NCBI GenBank assembly: GCA_000310025.1
Contig: FN649031.1
Coordinates: 1-12,207 of the forward strand
Origin: Ectocarpus siliculosus
Taxonomy: Eukaryota > Sar > Phaeophyceae > Ectocarpales > Ectocarpaceae
Direction of reading: 5' to 3'
DNA: 12,207 nucleotides
Part shown: positions 8,484-12,207 of the stretch, piece after piece
How positions within the stretch are numbered: the stretch's first letter is position 1
Layout of the letters: every line of letters begins with the position of its first letter
The notes under the pieces: model-generated
Database searches by the model: none
The model's input: only the letters and a program-made list of their open reading frames with translations
What the model was told of the DNA's origin: nothing
Position numbers and translations under genes: made by a program

Positions 8484-8514
8484 TTGGCGTCGACTAGAAC
8501 ACGGCTTCGCCGTG
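8240..8514 (+). repeat. Series of five perfect hairpins in LTR and leader
   Basis: Stems with no mismatches are: 8240-8258 (TGTCAC/GTGACA, 6 bp), 8301-8317 (CCACTT/AAGTGG, 6 bp), 8322-8340 (GGAGAGTC/GACTCTCC, 8 bp, loop TTC), 8422-8443 (TGGCAGT/ACTGCCA, 7 bp) and 8500-8514 (CACGGC/GCCGTG, 6 bp, loop TTC). The last lies in the leader just 3' of the primer-binding site, where retroelement dimerisation or packaging structures are often found. That role is inferred. Confidence 0.65.
8485..8496 (+). promoter_or_regulatory. Primer-binding site
   Basis: TGGCGTCGACTA starts one base after the LTR end. TGG complements the CCA tail of a tRNA, and the next bases imply a tRNA ending in GTCGACGCCA, with G at the discriminator position. 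A G discriminator and this acceptor sequence would fit a serine tRNA in some eukaryotes, but I cannot check the host tRNA set, so the tRNA identity is tentative. Confidence 0.6.
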
Positions 8515-8556
8515 CTACTGTAGCGAGGAGAGACAACCAAGAAAAAGAGAAACAAC

Positions 8557-10470
8557 ATGCCGAAAACCTCTTCACAAAAGCGGAGAGACTTACGCGATGA
8601 AGTCAGGGAGGCGAACGCACTCGTCGCTGACAAGAATGCGGCGCTGGCGAGGCAGGCGCAGGAGCTGGAGGAGCTGCGGAAACAGCTCGGCGTCACTGTT
8701 TCCCCGTCACCGTTGATCTCTGAAACGCCGGGAAGGGGCACCCCCTCTCAACGCGTGTCTGCGCAGCGTCCCTCTCGGGGAGACCACTCCCAACAGGAGT
8801 CGATTCCCGAAGAGGACGAGCCGGGCACCGGTGAGGAGAAAGGAGCCACCCCGGAGAATTCGGACAACGACGGTGACGAGGAACATGATGGCGACGAGGA
8901 ATGGGCTAACCAGAGCGAACGGCACATCATGTACCAATTGCTCGAGGGCTTCCGGTCACAGGACGTGTCCGCGGATGACCGACAGGCGCTCATGACCTCC
9001 GCTGGGGGACAGTTCGCTGACATGCTCTCCCGCCACTGGAAGGAGCAGTCGAATCCACCCGAGTGGCTGGTGTCCCTCTTCCGTCCTACCGCAACTCCAC
9101 CCACCACGACTCCGGCCTCTGCAGCAGAGGTGGCCCAGGTGAATACTTCTTCGACAGCACGTAGCAGTATACCAGTTGAGGGAAATCAGAGCAGTGGAGG
9201 TGGTACCTCCCCCGGCCTAGTTTTTCGTCAACCAATCTTGCCCGCTGTCACTCAGAACACACCTGTCCATCCTCGGAACCTAGCCCCTGATTTAACATCT
9301 ACTCCGGATAGCCAAGATAGTGATTACAGGCCTAGCAACCCTGTAGCACCCGAGTTGGCCCCTACTCCGGATAGCCAGGACAGCGCACACAGGACTAGCA
9401 ACCCTGTCGCACTGTCTACGCCCCCGCTTGCGCGTTTTTCTATGCCCACAAGCACCCCTACCTCAACGCATACATCGGGACACAACCAGAAGTTTACCTT
9501 TCGCCAGAACGACCTTCCGAAAGAAATATCGTTTTCGGGGACACCAGGAGATTCCGATGTTGTTGAGATTCTGACCCGATACCGAGCACGTGTGAAACTA
9601 GCCTCTGTTGCAGCAGACGACCCGCCCGAATCTGTAGTAGACCAAAGAGCGATTCAATTCCTCCCCTTCGTCATTCGAGGCCAAGCCTATGACACTCTAG
9701 TGGAACTGGTTAGTGGTACTCTCGAATGGCGATCGGCACACCGGTTGACCGCACTTCGGAACACAGGACAAGTTGTCAGGCCACGAGCACCGGCAACTTG
9801 GGACGAATACTGTCAAGCTTTTACCTTTCATTTCTCCGCGCCCAACCGCATTGCGGTATTAGCCAGAGAGATAGCCGTTCTCAGGCAGGAAGGAGAGACG
9901 ACAGTGGACGGGTTTGCGCTGAAAGTTACTCAGGCCCGCACACGCCTCCTAGCAGAGGCGGCTCGCTCAGGTCCCTCTCACATTAGCCACTACGAACACG
10001 CATGGGACGTTTTCATGACTGCCACATTTGAGAACGGCCTGAAACCTCACATTAGAGTAGAGTGTGTTCGAGAGGACCCCCCAAACTCATTTCAGGACGC
10101 AAGACTCCGCGCGAAAAAACACGAGGCAAATAATCTGAGAGGCGCAGCGTCACCCATATCCGACACCGTATCCGCTGTTGCGTACCCTGAACCCCCACAG
10201 CTGAAGCAAACCGTGTCCTCGAACACGGCGGTCATTAAAGACCTACAAGCTGAAGTAACGAGGCTCAAGTCGATGCGGGGCCCCACCAAGACCAGTTCGA
10301 GTCAGGGCGCCCCTAAAAAGGCGCGCACCACGGGCAAGGGCAGTTCTTCTTCGGCAACGAAGGCAGAACCGTGCCCCTACCCGGGGTGCAAGTTCAACCA
10401 CCCCATCGAACAGTGTGGGCTAAAGAAAAAGCACGCACTGGAGAAGGGATGGACTTGGACAAAAGCATGA
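8557..10470 (+). CDS. gag: Gag polyprotein of the retrotransposon
   Basis: The 637-residue product would form the cytoplasmic virus-like particle that packages the element's RNA. The ATG at 8557 is the first after the leader and has A at -3. Residues 10-47 are heptad-like and rich in Glu, Lys, Leu and Ala, a likely coiled coil. Residues 85-120 are very acidic, and 170-310 are rich in Pro, Ser and Thr with a 21-residue tandem duplication (249-290). Residues about 314-530 look like the retrotransposon capsid domain, with TWDEYCQAF near 415 and FENGLKPHIR near 491. A short coiled segment follows at 558-573, then a basic Ser/Lys stretch. At the C-terminus C606, C611, H615 and C620 form a knuckle-like CX4CX3HX4C motif; the usual Gag form is CX2CX4HX4C. 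It ends at TGA, with pol continuing in the same frame. Confidence 0.9.
   Translation: MPKTSSQKRRDLRDEVREANALVADKNAALARQAQELEELRKQLGVTVSPSPLISETPGRGTPSQRVSAQRPSRGDHSQQESIPEEDEPGTGEEKGATPENSDNDGDEEHDGDEEWANQSERHIMYQLLEGFRSQDVSADDRQALMTSAGGQFADMLSRHWKEQSNPPEWLVSLFRPTATPPTTTPASAAEVAQVNTSSTARSSIPVEGNQSSGGGTSPGLVFRQPILPAVTQNTPVHPRNLAPDLTSTPDSQDSDYRPSNPVAPELAPTPDSQDSAHRTSNPVALSTPPLARFSMPTSTPTSTHTSGHNQKFTFRQNDLPKEISFSGTPGDSDVVEILTRYRARVKLASVAADDPPESVVDQRAIQFLPFVIRGQAYDTLVELVSGTLEWRSAHRLTALRNTGQVVRPRAPATWDEYCQAFTFHFSAPNRIAVLAREIAVLRQEGETTVDGFALKVTQARTRLLAEAARSGPSHISHYEHAWDVFMTATFENGLKPHIRVECVREDPPNSFQDARLRAKKHEANNLRGAASPISDTVSAVAYPEPPQLKQTVSSNTAVIKDLQAEVTRLKSMRGPTKTSSSQGAPKKARTTGKGSSSSATKAEPCPYPGCKFNHPIEQCGLKKKHALEKGWTWTKA
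9301..9426 (+). repeat. 63-bp in-frame tandem duplication inside gag
   Basis: 9301-9363 and 9364-9426 both start ACTCCGGATAGCCA and share AGCAACCCTGT. The encoded 21-residue repeats carry TPDSQDS and SNPVA. The copies have diverged by many substitutions, so the duplication is older than this insertion. It sits in the Pro/Ser/Thr-rich linker, where length change is tolerated. Confidence 0.8.
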
Positions 10471-10505
10471 CGGGGCCCTTCACGGGACTCCTCGCTCGTA
10501 GGGAG
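10468..10505 (+). promoter_or_regulatory. Candidate UGA stop-readthrough signal, gag/pol
   Basis: TGA (10468-10470) is followed directly by CGG. UGA-CGG is the core of type II readthrough contexts known from plant RNA viruses, where a downstream stem-loop helps. Here a modest stem can form: CTC-CT (10488-10492) with AG-GGAG (10500-10505, one bulged G), starting about 17 nt after the stop. CCC (10476-10478) with GGG (10484-10486) is another weak option. The structure is weak by eye; the stop context and the shared frame are the strong points. Confidence 0.55.
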
Positions 10506-12207
10506 ACAGGTCGATAGCACACCATTAGCTGAGGAAACTCATGTAGCACAGGATGCCCGAGTTGACTCAGCCCCGTATGTGCATGACAGTAGAAAATCGA
10601 GGGAATCATTTTTTCCTCGGGTGAGAGGTGGTGATGTGAAGTCCGTTCAAGATTCTAGCAGTAATTCTGAGACATCGGTAGCAGATTCTGCCCAGGCACT
10701 GTTTCATAGTCGGTCAAGTAGCAAAGCAGGGAAAAATAGGAAGAACAAGCGCACTCGTGTGCCGACTTCTAGGTTAGCCCCGCAAGCTGAATTTGTACTG
10801 ACTGGTAGTATGCCATTTAATCATAACACGGAAAGACATGCCTCTGTTTCAAGTGCATCGAGTGGTGGACCCACTTATGCGGCGTTTCATGCGTCAGCAC
10901 TGAGTAAATACCCACAACACCCGAATGCGTTAAATTCGTCCTCCAAGAGAGTGCGAATTCCTGCCCGAGTTTGTAATCACGCTGTGTCCGACCTTACTAT
11001 CGACACAGCAGCTGATGTACCGTGTATATCAGCGTCTTTTATTAAATCGCATCCGGTCCTGCAACGTTTGCCTCTGAAACCTGTGCCTCCTGGCGCAATT
11101 CAGTTGAATAGCGCAGACGGATCAGCGTTAGAAATCCTAGGATACATCCGATTTAAGCTCACACTGGGAGATATCACATTACCAGTGGAAGCTCTCGTGT
11201 TGCCCAATCTAGGTCCGGATAAGATGTTGCTCGATAATAGCATTATGAATGCCTTCGGTGCCGTCCTTGATTGGTGCGGTGAGCAACTTTCGTTTAAAAA
11301 TTCAACACGAAAAATTCCGGCAACTCACAGACGAACGAATAGTCAAGCGGACACTAATAATGATGCCCCCGCGCAAATATCTATAGTGACGCTTGACCCA
11401 TCGATAGGAGCAGTGCCCGTATATCTCTCTAGGAGATACTGCATTCCCCCCGAAAGTGAAATGGCACTAGACGTCGTGACGAAACACGCACCACAGGCAA
11501 ACACGCCTGCGTTGATCGAACCACGGATTATCACTGCCAAAGACATCGAAACGTCTGAAAATATACCCGAAGCGTTCCGTACAATCGTAGTCGCTAGAAC
11601 GGTATGCAATTGGTCAGCAACGGACAAGTCTGCTGCGGTACAAGTTGCTAATCCATCCAAACGACACGTTCACATTGCGCGTGACACTATTTTAGGGTAC
11701 ATTTCGCCTGTAAAATCGGTTGCCGATAAAACAGTTAGCGCTGTCAATAGCGACCAAACCACATTCAGACACAAGCGAGACGAGTTGAAACGAGCCATGA
11801 AAAAAGCGTTCACGAACACTACATTTACTCCTCAACAATGCTCGCAAGTCTTGGATTTATGCGCGAAATATCGTAACGTGTTTTCATTATCTCCGAAGGA
11901 GCTCGGAAAATGCAAGATAGCCAAGGCAGATTTTCCGCTAGAACCAGGCACTAAACCAGTCGACCGTGCTCCCTATCGTACTAATCCTAGAGCACAAGAA
12001 GTTATCGACAAGTGTGTGGAACAAATGGAAGACGAGGAGATTATTGAACAGAGACCCAGTTCGTGGGGATCTGCAGTTACCATCGTAGCAAAAGCTGATG
12101 GCACTCCCCGATTCTGCGTTGACTACCGCTCTACTATTAACAAGAGTTTAATTCGAAAATCTTGGCCCATGCCAGATATAGAATCCCATATTGATACCGT
12201 TGGAGGT
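10471..12207 (+). CDS. pol: Pol polyprotein, protease and start of RT (partial)
   Basis: The 579 codons after the gag stop are all open in the gag frame and run off the window. The first in-frame ATG is at 10810 (pol codon 114), so expression as a Gag-Pol fusion by readthrough is likelier than independent initiation. Codons 1-165 are a Ser- and Lys-rich linker of unknown role. A retropepsin-like aspartic protease follows: catalytic motif DTAAD at 11002-11016 (codon 178), then ILGYIRF and a hydrophobic segment ending near MNAFGAVLDW. Reverse transcriptase begins around codon 471 (FSLSPKELG), with the Y-R-TNP region, the SSWGSAV block and RFCVDYR at about codon 547. The YxDD catalytic motif, RNase H and integrase lie beyond the edge. 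The protease has Ala where DTG/DSG is usual. The family is most likely Ty3/gypsy. Confidence 0.88.

Larger units (their letters stand above)
8158..12207 (+). mobile_element. LTR retrotransposon, Ty3/gypsy-like, 3' part missing
   Basis: The order is 5' LTR, primer-binding site, gag, then pol with protease before reverse transcriptase. The element runs out of the window inside reverse transcriptase, so RNase H, integrase, the polypurine tract and the 3' LTR are not visible. The reverse transcriptase motifs (SSWGSAV, RFCVDYR, WPMPDIE) match the Ty3/gypsy (Metaviridae) pattern; the integrase order that would confirm this is off the edge. No frame damage is seen apart from the single TGA at the gag-pol junction, so the copy may be fairly young. 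It is inserted in the plus orientation into a unit of the satellite array. Confidence 0.9.

Noticed and set aside
8748-9107. Minus-strand 119-codon frame inside gag
   Set aside because: It is a shadow of the gag frame: cysteine- and serine-rich, with no independent features.
10441-10480. Ribosomal frameshift between gag and pol
   Set aside because: Pol is in the same frame as gag, so a shift would lose the frame. No slippery heptamer is needed or placed sensibly.

Overview
This is nuclear DNA from a eukaryote. It contains no operons, ribosome-binding sites or tightly packed genes. The only long open frames belong to an LTR retrotransposon, and the rest is repeat-rich, low-coding sequence of about 50-55% GC by eye. 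The base composition, the abundance of degenerate tandem repeats and the style of the Ty3/gypsy-like element would fit an alga such as a brown alga or another stramenopile. That assignment is a weak inference; nothing here fixes the species.

Layout. 1-4060 is mostly non-coding, with many short perfect inverted repeats. It holds one possible hAT-type transposon end rich in TATCGATA words (about 676-812), a diverged direct duplication with an offset near 237 bp (about 980-1405), and a nested foldback at 2783-2898. A GC-rich island at 3527-4043 could hold diverged or partial coding sequence on the minus strand. 4060-8157 is a satellite-like array of about 27 recognisable units, typically 105-150 bp and close to 123 bp in the cleanest part. 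Each unit is centred on a short dyad. The array is interrupted at about 5970-6480 by a different tandem repeat with a period near 43 bp. The left units are badly decayed; the right units are cleaner and include two adjacent 123-bp copies that differ at one base.

From 8158 to the right edge lies the 5' part of an LTR retrotransposon. It has a 326-bp 5' LTR (TG...CA with a short inverted terminal match), a primer-binding site one base after it, a 73-nt leader and gag (637 codons). Pol is truncated by the window and contains an aspartic protease followed by the start of reverse transcriptase. The LTR begins in the middle of an array unit, so the element inserted into the satellite after the satellite formed.

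The most interesting point is the gag-pol junction. Gag and pol lie in the same reading frame and are separated by one TGA followed by CGG. The next 579 codons are open to the window edge, and the first in-frame ATG is 113 codons downstream. UGA-CGG is the stop context of known type II readthrough signals in plant viruses, so programmed stop readthrough is the simplest model for making Gag-Pol. A chance nonsense mutation in this one copy remains possible. The second interesting point is the satellite dyad, whose stem changes in a compensated way between left-hand and right-hand units.
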